Shown: piece by piece, positions 8,666 through 17,859 of the stretch | Numbering within the stretch: position 1 is the stretch's first letter | Layout: every line of letters begins with the position of its first letter | NCBI RefSeq assembly: GCF_014287705.1 | Contig: NZ_JACOOY010000016.1 | Location: 1-64,000 of the forward strand | Direction of reading: 5' to 3' | DNA length: 64,000 nt | From: Dorea_D hominis | GTDB taxonomy: Bacteria > Bacillota > Clostridia > Lachnospirales > Lachnospiraceae | Translations under genes and position numbers: made by a program | Notes under the pieces: model-generated | What the model saw: the letters and a program-made list of their open reading frames with translations, nothing else | Told to the model about the DNA's origin: nothing | Database searches by the model: none

Positions 8666-8703
8666 TTTATTATCCTCCATTTTTTAATATTTGTTATAAT
8701 TGA

Positions 8704-9237
8704 TTACTCCTCTGTCGGAGCTTCTTCTGCTGCTTCTTCAGCCGGAGCAGCTTCGCCTCCCTGCTCTGCGATCTGATTAAGAACACGAGCAAGATTGGTG
8801 ATAGGTGACTGTAAGCTTCCAAGTAACTTGGACAGTAACTCTTCTCTTGAAGGAACTTTGGAAAGTTCTGTAAGTCCTGCTACATCGTAAACTGTACCTT
8901 CAACAACACCAGCTTTTAATTCAAGTGCTTTTGCATCTTTTGCAAATTTGCAAAGGATTCTTGCAGGAGCTGTAGCGTCATCTTTAGAAATTGCGATAGC
9001 GCTTGGACCTTCCAAGTGTTCATCTAAAGCTGCAAAATCAGTTCCTTCAAAAGCTCTTTTCATCATTGTGTTTTTACAAACTTTGTAGACGATACCAGCT
9101 TCTCTTAACTGTTTACGAAGAGCAGTGTCCTCTGCAACAGTCAGTCCACGATAGTCAACTAAGACAACGCTTGCTGCATCTTTGATATCTTCTGCAATAG
9201 CCTGTACGATTGGTTGTTTTAATTCAACTTTTGCCAC
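8704..9237 (-). CDS. rplJ: 50S ribosomal protein L10
   Basis: 177 residues. The N-terminal MAKVELKQPIVQAIAEDIKD and VLVDYRGLTVAEDTALRKQL are diagnostic for L10, followed by the KNTMMKRA motif and a C-terminal acidic tail (EEAAEEAPTEE) that anchors L7/L12 dimers. The start follows AGGAGG. The gene is preceded by an L10 leader and an attenuator-like terminator, so autoregulation by the L10-L12 complex is expected. Confidence 0.97.
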   Translation of the reverse strand: MAKVELKQPIVQAIAEDIKDAASVVLVDYRGLTVAEDTALRKQLREAGIVYKVCKNTMMKRAFEGTDFAALDEHLEGPSAIAISKDDATAPARILCKFAKDAKALELKAGVVEGTVYDVAGLTELSKVPSREELLSKLLGSLQSPITNLARVLNQIAEQGGEAAPAEEAAEEAPTEE

Positions 9238-9285
9238 GAATGGTGCACCTCCTTATAGATTTTGAGTTTTACACCGCCGATAGAT

Positions 9286-9325
9286 AAAAAATAAAACCTC
9301 TACATCCTAAGACATAGAGGTTGTA
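9286..9325 (-). terminator. Attenuator terminator in the rplJ leader
   Basis: On the minus strand, ACCTCTATGTC and its partner ATGTAGAGGT form a hairpin followed by TTTTATTTTTT, between the L10 leader and the rplJ ribosome site. It is placed to abort transcription when the leader is not in the antiterminating form. Confidence 0.75.
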
Positions 9326-9420
9326 AAGTCATACATTTTGTATCGATCTTTCCTCGGTAGGCGTCTGAATCTCATCCTTACATTCTTACGAATACCTACT
9401 GTCTTCGGCAGTCCTTGAAT
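9326..9420 (-). ncRNA. Ribosomal protein L10 leader
   Basis: Minus-strand GGACTGCCGAAGACAGTAGG ... CGCCTACCGAGGAAAG is the characteristic arrangement of the Firmicute L10 leader, in which CTGCCGAAGACAGTAGGTA forms a small hairpin and the flanking CCTAC/GTAGG strands pair. It lies just upstream of the attenuator and rplJ, the expected place. Confidence 0.85.
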
Positions 9421-9513
9421 AGATTATCACACCTGCATGTATTTGTCAATACTTTTTTGTATTTATCCGTTATTTTTTATGACCATTTTTATAATCTGTT
9501 TTCACGATCTGTT

Positions 9514-10761
9514 TTACGCAGATTTTCTCTCTATTTTAAAGGACTTTCTCTGGTCATAACCATCCAGAAACTCTCCCATACGTTTCATCGCATCAGAGAG
9601 AACTTCTGCCTGTGGAAGCATAACCAGACGGAAGTGATCCGGTCTGTGCCAATCAAATCCGCTTCCCGGTACAAGCAGAATATTTGTCTCATGAAGCAGA
9701 TCACTTGCAAACTGCTTGTCATCCGTAATGTGGAACTTATCTACATCCATTTTCGGGAAGATATAGAATGCACTGTTGTTCTTTACAAATGAAAGTCCGT
9801 CAATCTTCTCAAGCTCACGGATCGTTGCTTCTCTCTGCTCGTAGATTCTTCCACCCGGGCGAACCATGGACATCGGTGTCTCCATATCATCAAGTGCAGC
9901 CGGGATAACAATCTGTCCCAGTGTATTTGCGCACAGACGAAGAGATGTAAGCTGTACGATTCCCTGTTTGTAATCTTCTGTCAGTGCTCTCGGTCCGCTG
10001 ATGATCATCCATCCACATCTGTATCCACACAAGCAGTGGGATTTGGAAAGTCCGTTCAGCGTTACCATCGGCACATCATCCGCAAGTGATGCGATCGATG
10101 TATGCTCCAGTCCGTCCATTACAAGGCGGTCGTAGATTTCATCGGCAAATACCATGATTCCGGCTTCTCTTGCGACTTCAACGATCTGTTCCAGAATCTC
10201 TCTTGGATATAACATTCCAGTCGGATTATTCGGATTGATCACAACGATTGCTTTTGTTCTGGATGTGATCTTAGAACGGATATCGTCGATATCCGGATAC
10301 CAGTTTGCTTTCTCATCGCAAACATAGAACACCGGTTTTCCTCCTGCAAGATATACAGAATTTCCCCAAATTGAATAACTCGGTGTCGGTACAAGCACTT
10401 CATCGCCATCATTTAAAAGTGGCATCAATGCAAACGAAACAACCTCACTGACTCCATTACCAATAAATACATCATCAGCTGTTACGCCTTTGATTCCTTT
10501 TGATCTGTGATATGAGCTAATCGCTTCACGGGACTGCGGCATCCCCCTGAAATCACAATAGCCTACCCCATCAGCTGTGTGATGCTCCAGTGCATCTTCA
10601 ATGCTCTTCGGCTGTTTAAAACCAAATGTTGCCGGATTACCGGTATTCAATTTCAGCACGTCGATTCCCTTTGCCTGCATGTTCATAGCTTCAATAAATA
10701 ATGGTCCTCTGATATCTGAGTGTACATGTTCCATTCTCTTTGCTCTTAAGATTTTATTCAT
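9514..10761 (-). CDS. alaA: Alanine-type PLP aminotransferase (AlaA-like)
   Basis: 415 residues from the ATG at 10761, which has AAGGTGGGG 6 nt upstream. Class I aminotransferase of the AlaA/AlaT group: N-terminal IRGPLFIEAMNMQAKGIDVL, the conserved LNTGNPATFGF, INPNNPTGMLYP with the PLP-binding asparagine, FADEIYDRL, and the Schiff-base lysine in LNGLSKSHCLCGYRCGW. It should interconvert pyruvate and alanine with glutamate/2-oxoglutarate. It diverges from a LysR gene with a 139-bp intergenic region, so that regulator may control it. Its position between the two ribosomal operons is odd. Confidence 0.88.
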   Translation of the reverse strand: MNKILRAKRMEHVHSDIRGPLFIEAMNMQAKGIDVLKLNTGNPATFGFKQPKSIEDALEHHTADGVGYCDFRGMPQSREAISSYHRSKGIKGVTADDVFIGNGVSEVVSFALMPLLNDGDEVLVPTPSYSIWGNSVYLAGGKPVFYVCDEKANWYPDIDDIRSKITSRTKAIVVINPNNPTGMLYPREILEQIVEVAREAGIMVFADEIYDRLVMDGLEHTSIASLADDVPMVTLNGLSKSHCLCGYRCGWMIISGPRALTEDYKQGIVQLTSLRLCANTLGQIVIPAALDDMETPMSMVRPGGRIYEQREATIRELEKIDGLSFVKNNSAFYIFPKMDVDKFHITDDKQFASDLLHETNILLVPGSGFDWHRPDHFRLVMLPQAEVLSDAMKRMGEFLDGYDQRKSFKIERKSA

Positions 10762-10900
10762 TGTATTCCCCACCTTTATATTTTATATCATTAATTGTTT
10801 ATCTTTCTCTTGTTGCCATTATCATAACGCAGTAGTATACTATATTCAAATACTTATAATTATATAAATGTTATATCACTTTAACTATAAGGAGAATTTT

Positions 10901-11854
10901 ATGTTTACGTGGAAGAAATATATTTATGAAGTTTACAGAGAAAAGAGCTTTTCAAAAGCCGCGCAGAACCTTTATATCAGCCAGCCTTCTTTAAGCGCCC
11001 GTGTAAAGAAAGTAGAGAAAGAAATCGGGTTTCCTTTGTTCGACCGCAGCACCAGCCCACTGCAGCTTACAGAAGTCGGTGAAGTTTATATAAAAGCTGC
11101 GGAAGAGATTTTCCAGATTGAGCAGCGGGTGGAAAATTACATCAACAATCTGACTACACTGAAAACCGGAAGTCTGTCGCTTGGCGCCAGCACGCTCTTC
11201 GCCGGTTATGTTCTGCCACCGATCGTCACAGATTTTAAGAAAAAATTCCCTGACGTTGACATCCAGATCACAGAGGGAAATACAACGCTTCTGGAATCTT
11301 TGCTCAGCAATAACTCCGTTGACTTCGTAATCGACAACTATCATTATGACAGTACACTTTACAGCCGTGAACTCTACTGTATGGAAAATATTTTTCTCGC
11401 TGTCCCACGTCATTTCCGCGAAAACGAAAAGCTTGAATCATACCAGTTATCTCATGAATCAATCCAAAACAAGGACTATCTGAAAGGCACCTGCCCTGCT
11501 GTGCCACTGGAACATTTTTCAAAGCTTCCTTTTATCACTCTTGCACCGGGAAATGACACAAGAATCCGTGCAGACAGGCTGTGCCGCGAAGCAGGCTTTC
11601 ATCCACATATTATTCTGGAACTGGATCAGCAGTCCACCGCCTACATGGCTGCATCCACACAGCTCGGTGCCACATTTATTAGCGATATGCTTGTAAGACA
11701 GCTCCCGGCATTTGAGCATTTCGTTTATTACAAATTAGCCGGTGACAGCGCCCACCGTCAGGTTTATTTCTACTACAAGAACCACAAATATAAAACAAGA
11801 GCCATGGAAGAATTTCTCTCCATGACTCATCTTCAGAATCTGCCATCTGCATAA
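10901..11854 (+). CDS. LysR-family transcriptional regulator
   Basis: 317 residues from the ATG at 10901, which follows AAGGAG by 6 nt; an earlier in-frame ATG (10868) has no ribosome site. The LysR helix-turn-helix is clear near the N-terminus (KSFSKAAQNLYISQPSLSAR), followed by a linker helix and a periplasmic-binding-like effector domain (GSLSLGASTLFAGYVLPPIV). It is divergent from the aminotransferase gene and is its most likely regulator; the co-inducer is unknown. Confidence 0.9.
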   Translation: MFTWKKYIYEVYREKSFSKAAQNLYISQPSLSARVKKVEKEIGFPLFDRSTSPLQLTEVGEVYIKAAEEIFQIEQRVENYINNLTTLKTGSLSLGASTLFAGYVLPPIVTDFKKKFPDVDIQITEGNTTLLESLLSNNSVDFVIDNYHYDSTLYSRELYCMENIFLAVPRHFRENEKLESYQLSHESIQNKDYLKGTCPAVPLEHFSKLPFITLAPGNDTRIRADRLCREAGFHPHIILELDQQSTAYMAASTQLGATFISDMLVRQLPAFEHFVYYKLAGDSAHRQVYFYYKNHKYKTRAMEEFLSMTHLQNLPSA

Positions 11855-11895
11855 TTGCCGACTTCATTGCTGTAGCAGAAAGCTACTATACAAAA

Positions 11896-11946
11896 ACAGG
11901 CTTGCAAATACTTCATAATAGACTTTGCAAGCCTGTCAGCTTTAAT
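11896..11946 (-). terminator. Terminator after the DUF975 gene
   Basis: Arms ACAGGCTTGCAAA and TTTGCAAGCCTGT (13 bp) with a 25-nt loop. The minus-strand side is followed by TTTTTG, so it mainly ends transcription of the DUF975 gene. Confidence 0.75.
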
Positions 11947-11954
11947 ATTCCGTT

Positions 11955-12689
11955 CTAATGAATCCATCCCTGCTGGAATGCTTTTTCTTTATTATATGCG
12001 TACAATTCAGCATACGTTGCATATACATATGGATATACATAGAAAACACCTGCAATTCCACATGTTATAATAGTTAAAATATCCCAACCAATAAAGGACA
12101 GGCCCAGCATAAATGCATTTGCTTTCTCTCCGTCCATCATCTGTTTACTCAATGCAAATGCCTCTCTACTGTCCATACCCGGATTTTCCGCAAGAATATA
12201 CGGAACCATCAGGTATTCAAAACTCTTTACAATCCCCGGAATGATCAGCAGTAATGTCCACAGGAAAGTATATAAGTCTTTCAGAAACATTGTCTTTACA
12301 ATATTCAGATAATTGCCAGACTTGAATCCGTCAAAAATTGTTCCGACTGTCGGCGCTGAATCTCTGTTCTGGATAAAGAAGCGGTTTCCACCAACTTCCA
12401 TTACATTACTGACAAATAAGCTAAACAATACTGCAAGGATAGCTACTACTCCCAAGATGCTGACTGCCATTCCTGCAAGCCCTGTTGGAATGCTCATAAT
12501 GTAGTCTGTAGCAGATGTTGAACCCGAAAATGTATTCGTCGCCAGGCTCGACACATCTGATGCATTACTGGCTACAGATGTGCCACCCCCTGTAAGTAAA
12601 CTAACCACAAGCGTTGCTCCGACACACGGCCAGTAATTTCTACGGAAAGCATTCTTTCCATTCATTTTCAATTCTGTGTTTAAATACAT
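11955..12689 (-). CDS. DUF975 family integral membrane protein
   Basis: 244 residues from the ATG at 12689, selected because AGGAGG precedes it by 8 nt. The N-terminal LNTELKMNGKNAFRRNYWPCV is the typical start of DUF975 proteins, followed by about five hydrophobic segments including LYTFLWTLLLIIPGIVKSFE and the conserved DSREAFALSKQMMDGEKANA. Function of the family is unknown. It is a single gene between the LysR gene and rplA; its own terminator separates it from alaA/lysR. Confidence 0.8.
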   Translation of the reverse strand: MYLNTELKMNGKNAFRRNYWPCVGATLVVSLLTGGGTSVASNASDVSSLATNTFSGSTSATDYIMSIPTGLAGMAVSILGVVAILAVLFSLFVSNVMEVGGNRFFIQNRDSAPTVGTIFDGFKSGNYLNIVKTMFLKDLYTFLWTLLLIIPGIVKSFEYLMVPYILAENPGMDSREAFALSKQMMDGEKANAFMLGLSFIGWDILTIITCGIAGVFYVYPYVYATYAELYAYNKEKAFQQGWIH

Positions 12690-12830
12690 AACCCTCGTCC
12701 TCCTTCTCATCTTCAGTATGCAGAAACGCTGCAAACTGTTATATTTTTGAAAGATAATCCCATCTTACTATCTTTCGACACGAAACACAAGGCTCTTCAT
12801 AAATTCTTAATCTTTCCTTCAACGATAAAA

Positions 12831-12884
12831 CAAAAAAGAGCCTTCGCTCCGCGGATGAACACTTCATCCGTTTTGCAAAGACTC
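12831..12884 (-). terminator. Terminator of the rpmG-secE-nusG-rplK-rplA operon
   Basis: Minus-strand two-tier hairpin: outer GAGTCTTTGC with GCGAAGGCTC, inner CGGATGAA with TTCATCCG, followed by TTTTTTG, 23 bp after the rplA stop. It shows that transcription ends here rather than continuing to rplJ. Confidence 0.88.
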
Positions 12885-12906
12885 CATGATATTATTCTGC
12901 CTTTAA

Positions 12907-13599
12907 TTAAGCAAGTTTCATTGGGTTAACCTTAACACCAGGTCCCATTGTAGATGTCAGAACAACACTCTTTAAGTACTGTCCTTTAACAGCTGCTGGT
13001 CTTGCTTTGTTAATTGCATCGATAAGCGTCTGGAAGTTGTCCGCAAGTTGTTCTTCAGTAAAGGATGCTTTACCTACTGGCACATGGATAATGTTTGTTT
13101 TATCAAGTCTGTACTCAATCTTACCGGCTTTGATTTCCTGAACAGCTTTTGTAACGTCCATAGTTACTGTACCAGCCTTCGGGTTCGGCATAAGTCCTTT
13201 TGGTCCAAGTACACGACCAAGACGACCAACAACACCCATCATATCTGGTGTAGCTACTACTACGTCAAATTCGAACCAGTTCTCGTTCTGGATCTTCGGA
13301 ATGAGTTCTTCTCCTCCAACATAATCAGCTCCAGCTGCTTTAGCTTCTTCAGCTTTAGCATCTTTAGCAAATACTAAGATACGAACTTTTTTACCTGTTC
13401 CGTGTGGCAGTACAACTGCTCCACGAATCTGCTGGTCAGCGTGACGTCCGTCACATCCGGTTCTGATATGAGCTTCGATTGTTTCATCGAATTTTGCTAC
13501 TGCAGTTTTCTTTACTAATGCTACTGCATCAGCAGCATCATACAGAGTTGCTCTGTCGATTGCTTTTGCAGCTTCAACGTATTTCTTTCCTCTTTTCAT
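12907..13599 (-). CDS. rplA: 50S ribosomal protein L1
   Basis: 230 residues, full length for L1. Diagnostic segments are RGKKYVEAAKAIDRATLYDA at the N-terminus, LPHGTGKKVRILVFAKD, the conserved GRLGRVLGPKGLMPNPKAGT and the C-terminal SVVLTSTMGPGVKVN. It binds 23S rRNA at the mobile stalk. AAGGAGG precedes the ATG. It is the last gene of the operon, 44 bp after rplK. Confidence 0.98.
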   Translation of the reverse strand: MKRGKKYVEAAKAIDRATLYDAADAVALVKKTAVAKFDETIEAHIRTGCDGRHADQQIRGAVVLPHGTGKKVRILVFAKDAKAEEAKAAGADYVGGEELIPKIQNENWFEFDVVVATPDMMGVVGRLGRVLGPKGLMPNPKAGTVTMDVTKAVQEIKAGKIEYRLDKTNIIHVPVGKASFTEEQLADNFQTLIDAINKARPAAVKGQYLKSVVLTSTMGPGVKVNPMKLA

Positions 13600-13643
13600 T
13601 CTAAATAAACCTCCTTGTGGTATTATCGGGAAAACCCTCCCAC

Positions 13644-14069
13644 TTATTCTTCAACTGTTACACCCATGCTGCGGCAAGTTCCTGCGATCATGCTCATAGC
13701 AGATTCAACAGATGCAGCATTTAAGTCCGGCATCTTAAGCTCAGCGATTTCCTGAACCTGTGCTTTTGTAATAGTAGCAACTTTCTTCTTATTCGGAACG
13801 CCTGATCCAGATTTGATGTTGCAGGCTTTCTTAATCAGAACTGCTGCCGGTGGTGTCTTTGTGATGAAGCTGAAGCTTCTGTCATTATAAACAGTAATTA
13901 CTACAGGGATGATCATATCTCCCTGATCTGCTGTCTTAGCGTTGAACTGTTTTGTAAATTCAACGATGTTTACACCGTGCTGACCAAGAGCTGGTCCAAC
14001 CGGTGGTGCCGGAGTTGCTTTTCCAGCAGGAATCTGTAATTTAATGTAACCTTGTACTTTTTTTGCCAT
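13644..14069 (-). CDS. rplK: 50S ribosomal protein L11
   Basis: 141 residues from the ATG at 14069 preceded by AAGGAGG; a longer upstream reading exists but is not needed for an L11 of normal length. MAKKVQGYIKLQIPAGKATP followed by PPVGPALGQHGVNI is the L11 signature, and the C-terminal domain has KVATITKAQVQEIAELKM and AGTCRSMG. It binds the GTPase-associated centre of 23S rRNA. Confidence 0.98.
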   Translation of the reverse strand: MAKKVQGYIKLQIPAGKATPAPPVGPALGQHGVNIVEFTKQFNAKTADQGDMIIPVVITVYNDRSFSFITKTPPAAVLIKKACNIKSGSGVPNKKKVATITKAQVQEIAELKMPDLNAASVESAMSMIAGTCRSMGVTVEE

Positions 14070-14165
14070 TTCAATTACCTCCTTGTGGTGATTGCGGGAC
14101 TTACGTGTACCCTCCCACATCTTCTTCTAACTTTCGTAATGGGTACAGAATAAATCTCTGTGCTC

Positions 14166-14681
14166 TTACATCTTTTTAACTTCTGCGAAACCAATTTCTA
14201 CCGGCGTTTCGCGGCCGAACAGTTCAACATTGATCGTCAGGCTCTGCTTCTGCGGGTTAATCGTCTGAATAACACCAACAGTGTCAGCCCATGCTCCGGC
14301 AATAACCTGAATGGTATCTCCTTCTTCAAAATCTACCACAATGTTGTCCTGTGCAATTCCAAGTGGAGCCATCTCAGCGTCTGTAAGCGGAACCGGTTTT
14401 GATCCAGGTCCGACAAATCCCGTTACTCCTCTTGTATTACGCACAACATACCAAGTGTCGTCATTCATGATCATATGAATGAGCACGTATCCCGGAAACA
14501 TCTTCTTCTGAGTTGCTTTCTGCACTCCGTTCTTGAGTTCCACTACATCCTGCATCGGAACACGAACCTCCAGGATCTGATCTTCCAGATGTCTGTTTTC
14601 AACTGTCTTATCAATGTTGGCTTTTACTTTGTTCTCATACCCTGAATAAGTATGAACTACATACCATCTTGCTTCTGACAT
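14166..14681 (-). CDS. nusG: Transcription termination/antitermination protein NusG
   Basis: 171 residues with the NGN domain (WYVVHTYSGYENKVKANIDK, later MFPGYVLIHMIMND) and a C-terminal KOW domain (FEEGDTIQVIAGAWADTVGV). It binds RNA polymerase and links transcription with translation or Rho. It sits between secE and rplK, the classical order, 28 bp after secE. The start has GGAAAGGTGAG just upstream. Confidence 0.98.
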   Translation of the reverse strand: MSEARWYVVHTYSGYENKVKANIDKTVENRHLEDQILEVRVPMQDVVELKNGVQKATQKKMFPGYVLIHMIMNDDTWYVVRNTRGVTGFVGPGSKPVPLTDAEMAPLGIAQDNIVVDFEEGDTIQVIAGAWADTVGVIQTINPQKQSLTINVELFGRETPVEIGFAEVKKM

Positions 14682-14709
14682 AATCTCACCTTTCCTGTTC
14701 GTTTCTTAA

Positions 14710-14916
14710 TTAGCCAAGATTGACTAATATATCGATACCATGCTGTACCAGGAAATCAATCAGTGCAATAATCGCGCCCAGAATTGCCGAAGTGATAACA
14801 ACGGCTGCCGAGTGTTTCACAAGTGTCATCTGATCTGGCCACACGATCTTTTTGAATTCACTGCTAAGACCTTTAAACCAGCTTTTTTTCTGAGTCTTTT
14901 CACTCATGACATTCAC
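14710..14916 (-). CDS. secE: Preprotein translocase subunit SecE
   Basis: 68 residues with a basic, amphipathic N-terminal part (KSWFKGLSSEFKKIVWPDQM) and one C-terminal transmembrane helix, the minimal SecE form of Firmicutes. The ATG at 14916 has AAGGAG at a 5-nt spacing; MSEKT (14907) is an alternative. It is 15 bp downstream of rpmG and is essential for the SecYEG channel. Confidence 0.95.
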   Translation of the reverse strand: MNVMSEKTQKKSWFKGLSSEFKKIVWPDQMTLVKHSAAVVITSAILGAIIALIDFLVQHGIDILVNLG

Positions 14917-14931
14917 ACTCCTTCTTGGCGA

Positions 14932-15081
14932 TTATTTTGTTTCCTTGTGCAATGTGTGTGACTTACAGAATCTGCAGTATTTCTTTGTTTCCATGCGCTC
15001 CGGATGAGATTTCTTATCCTTTGTCATGTTGTAGTTACGCTGCTTGCATTCTGTACATTCCAATGTGATTCTTGTACGCAC
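14932..15081 (-). CDS. rpmG: 50S ribosomal protein L33
   Basis: A 49-residue gene read by hand on the minus strand: GTG start at 15081 after GAGGTGGAAGTT, then RTRITLECTECKQRNYNMTK, ending in CRFCKSHTLHKETK. The two CxxC pairs (ECTEC, CRFC) show this is the zinc-binding form of L33. It is the first gene of the rpmG-secE-nusG-rplK-rplA operon. Confidence 0.96.
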   Translation of the reverse strand: MRTRITLECTECKQRNYNMTKDKKSHPERMETKKYCRFCKSHTLHKETK

Positions 15082-15190
15082 AACTTCCACCTCGCTTCAT
15101 ATTTCTTAAGTTAACGTGTTGCTGGCAGTTTGCGAGACTGCCTCGTCTTTTTTAGGCATAAAAAAAAGACCTACTTCCATTCGCCATCAT

Positions 15191-15219
15191 AGTGTACCAT
15201 ACACCAGGTGAAAAAGCAA
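15191..15219 (-). promoter_or_regulatory. Promoter of the rpmG-secE-nusG operon
   Basis: Minus-strand TTGCTT (15214-15219) and TACACT (15191-15196), 17 bp apart, about 110 bp upstream of rpmG. The leader between contains two small hairpins (15131-15176), including GTCTTTTTT paired with AAAAAAAAGAC, which may be a weak terminator for thrE or a leader element. Confidence 0.5.
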
Positions 15220-15233
15220 GCCTTTTTCTTCTA

Positions 15234-16469
15234 TTATGAATGTTTTCCTATATGATATTCTCTCTTCATAGCCCGCATGATCGTTCTGGATGCCACATCA
15301 ACGATAAGGAATCCAAAAGCAATTGCCAGACATGTTTCAAACAATACCATCGTCTCGCTGATTGCCATTGCTTTATCATTGCTGGTGATTCCATACATCA
15401 TATAGTAGAGATTCGGTCCGGGAATCAGCGGGAACACAGACGCAGTCAGGAAGATCGTTGACGGCGCGCGGTTGACTCTCGACATGATAAATGCAAAAAA
15501 TCCTACGAATACGGCTCCCAGTAAGGTTGCAATAAAGTTACTCGGTCTGATCGCATATACTCCGGCATAAATCGCCCAGGTAAAGAAAGCACCTACTCCG
15601 GAATACCACACCTGTCTCCCACGGATCTTAAACCAGAATGCAAATCCAATACAGGCAATCGTACAGGATATCAGCTGGATTGGTATACTGTGATTTAAAA
15701 TAAAGCCTTCCGCTGATACACCTTTCAGCATGATCATCGCAAGCGCCGTACCGAATGCAATTCCTGCAGCTCCCAGCATCGAATTCATGATATTGATCGT
15801 TCCGGAAATGAAATCTCTCTGCAAAAGCTCCCGGATACCGTTCGTTGTGCCAAGTCCACTGATCAGCAGCATAACGATGCCGATCATAATCCTCTCCGGA
15901 TGACTTCCAAGCCCCATCCGGACAGACTCTATAATGATCACTTCTGATAAAAAAGACAGGATCAGGTTGTAAATCATCAGATTCTCTTCTCTTCTGCTTA
16001 ACCATCCGCCTACAATAACGATCATCAGCGATACGATCACTGCAACGATTGCATCCGCAAAATTGCATCCAAAGAACACGGCAAATCCGGTTCCGCCCAT
16101 CACGGCAGCAAAATACTTCGTATATGGTTTCTGCTGTGGTCTTCTCATAACTTCCAGATATTTTTCCCGAAGTTCCTTGTCGTCCGGTTTATTTTGGCAA
16201 ACATATCTGCACAGATTATTGAGATAATCCAGTCTGTCAAAATTCGTATCTGTCGATTCGATATGACGGATCTGTGTAAGGATCTCTCCATCCGGCGTCT
16301 CCACCGTGATCTGAATGTTGCTTGGTATAACAAATACATCATATTTTACAAAACCATAACTCTTACATATTCTATATAAACTGTCATCTATTCGGAAGTT
16401 CTCAGCCCCACTCATCAGCATAGCTTCTCCGATATCAAGGATTCCCTGTAGCAATCTCTGATAATCCAT
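15234..16469 (-). CDS. Threonine/serine exporter family protein (ThrE)
   Basis: 411 residues from the ATG at 16469, which follows GGGAGG; the apparent longer form begins with a TTG inside the ribosome site. The cytosolic N-terminal domain (DYQRLLQGILDIGEAMLMSG then NFRIDDSLYRICKSYG) is the hydrolase-like ThrE region, followed by about ten membrane segments that join the ThrP and ThrE-2 halves in a single protein. Such proteins export threonine and serine by proton antiport in Corynebacterium. Monocistronic. Confidence 0.85.
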   Translation of the reverse strand: MDYQRLLQGILDIGEAMLMSGAENFRIDDSLYRICKSYGFVKYDVFVIPSNIQITVETPDGEILTQIRHIESTDTNFDRLDYLNNLCRYVCQNKPDDKELREKYLEVMRRPQQKPYTKYFAAVMGGTGFAVFFGCNFADAIVAVIVSLMIVIVGGWLSRREENLMIYNLILSFLSEVIIIESVRMGLGSHPERIMIGIVMLLISGLGTTNGIRELLQRDFISGTINIMNSMLGAAGIAFGTALAMIMLKGVSAEGFILNHSIPIQLISCTIACIGFAFWFKIRGRQVWYSGVGAFFTWAIYAGVYAIRPSNFIATLLGAVFVGFFAFIMSRVNRAPSTIFLTASVFPLIPGPNLYYMMYGITSNDKAMAISETMVLFETCLAIAFGFLIVDVASRTIMRAMKREYHIGKHS

Positions 16470-16657
16470 TGCATTTCCTCCCTTTCTCAAATAAATCTCT
16501 CTATTTTATAATCCGATTTTACCGTATAAATCTAGCACATTTATAACTATTAGACAATAGTAATCAATGATTAACATTTATTGTTTTTATCTATAAACAA
16601 TTTTCGCTATATTGTCTCTTTTTTCACAAAAATTTTAGTAAAAACATTGCAATACAA

Positions 16658-16686
16658 TTGCGTCTGATAGCAAAAAATTGTATAAT
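16658..16686 (+). promoter_or_regulatory. glgC promoter
   Basis: TTGCGT (16658-16663) and a perfect TATAAT (16681-16686) with 17-bp spacing, 32 bp upstream of the glgC ATG. The 188 bp before it are AT-rich and carry no other feature I can see. Confidence 0.7.
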
Positions 16687-16718
16687 TATTTTATCGAGTA
16701 AGAAAGAGAGGGCTCACT

Positions 16719-17858
16719 ATGAAACATAATAATATGTTAGCAATGATTTTAGCTGGTGGCAGAGGATCCCGACTGCATGAGCTGACTAACAAAGTGGCAA
16801 AACCAGCCGTATCTTACGGTGGCAAATATCGCATTGTTGATTTCCCGCTCAGCAACTGTGCCAACAGTGGAATAGATGTTGTAGGTGTCTTAACACAGTA
16901 TGAATCCATTCTTCTAAACAGTTATGTAGCTGCCGGTCGCCGCTGGGGACTTGACGCAAAAGAAAGCGGTGTCTATGTACTGCCTCCTCGCGAGAAAGCA
17001 GACACCAATCTGGATGTTTACCGCGGTACTGCCGATGCGATTTCACAGAACATTGATTTCATCGACACATACGATCCGGAATATGTACTTGTTCTTTCCG
17101 GCGATCACATTTATAAGATGAATTATGCGAAGATGCTGGAAGAGCACAAGGCACACAATGCCGATGCGACCATTGCAGTTATCCAGGTCCCGATGAAAGA
17201 AGCTAGCCGTTTCGGTATCATGAACACAAACGAAGAAGGACAGATTATAGAATTCGAGGAGAAACCGGAAAAACCGAAGAGTAATCTGGCTTCTATGGGA
17301 ATTTACATATTTAATTGGAAACTTCTCCGTAAGATGCTGGTTGCTGATATGAAGGATACGGATTCCAGCCATGATTTTGGTAAAGATATTATCCCTACAT
17401 TATTAAATGATGGCAAATATCTTTATGCATACAAGTTCAAAGGGTACTGGAAAGATGTCGGAACGATCGATTCTCTCTGGGAAGCTAACATGGATCTTCT
17501 GGATGCCAACAACGAACTGGATCTGGGCGATCCGACATGGAAAATCTATACCGAGGATGTTACAGCTCTTCCTCAGTATATCGGACCGGATGCCGACATC
17601 ACCCGCGCATTTATTACACAGGGCTGTATGGTAGACGGCGAAGTGAAAAATTCTGTCCTTTTCACCGGTGCAAGAGTCAACCCTGGTGCAAAGGTCATCG
17701 ACAGCGTACTGATGCCGGGCGTAGAGATTGAAGAAGGCGCTGTTATCACCCGCGCACTTGTCGCAGACGGTGTTAAGATTGGCAAAGACGCCGTTGTAGG
17801 AAGCGCAGACAGCGAACATATTGAACTTGTGTCCAAGCGCGTAAAGGGGGTTGAATAA
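16719..17858 (+). CDS. glgC: Glucose-1-phosphate adenylyltransferase, catalytic subunit
   Basis: 379 residues. The nucleotidyltransferase core is intact: AMILAGGRGSRLHELTNKVA with the ATP-binding loop and KPAVSYGGKYRIVDFPLSNC, then VLSGDHIYKMNY with the metal-binding aspartate and IIEFEEKPEKPKS for the sugar site. A C-terminal left-handed beta-helix follows. It makes ADP-glucose for glycogen. It is transcribed with glgD, with one base between stop and next start, as usual for the GlgC/GlgD heterotetramer of Firmicutes. Confidence 0.96.
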   Translation: MKHNNMLAMILAGGRGSRLHELTNKVAKPAVSYGGKYRIVDFPLSNCANSGIDVVGVLTQYESILLNSYVAAGRRWGLDAKESGVYVLPPREKADTNLDVYRGTADAISQNIDFIDTYDPEYVLVLSGDHIYKMNYAKMLEEHKAHNADATIAVIQVPMKEASRFGIMNTNEEGQIIEFEEKPEKPKSNLASMGIYIFNWKLLRKMLVADMKDTDSSHDFGKDIIPTLLNDGKYLYAYKFKGYWKDVGTIDSLWEANMDLLDANNELDLGDPTWKIYTEDVTALPQYIGPDADITRAFITQGCMVDGEVKNSVLFTGARVNPGAKVIDSVLMPGVEIEEGAVITRALVADGVKIGKDAVVGSADSEHIELVSKRVKGVE

Positions 17859-17859
17859 T

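Noticed and set aside
15131..15176. Riboswitch upstream of rpmG
   Set aside because: Only small hairpins are visible; no known fold or pairing logic beyond a weak terminator.
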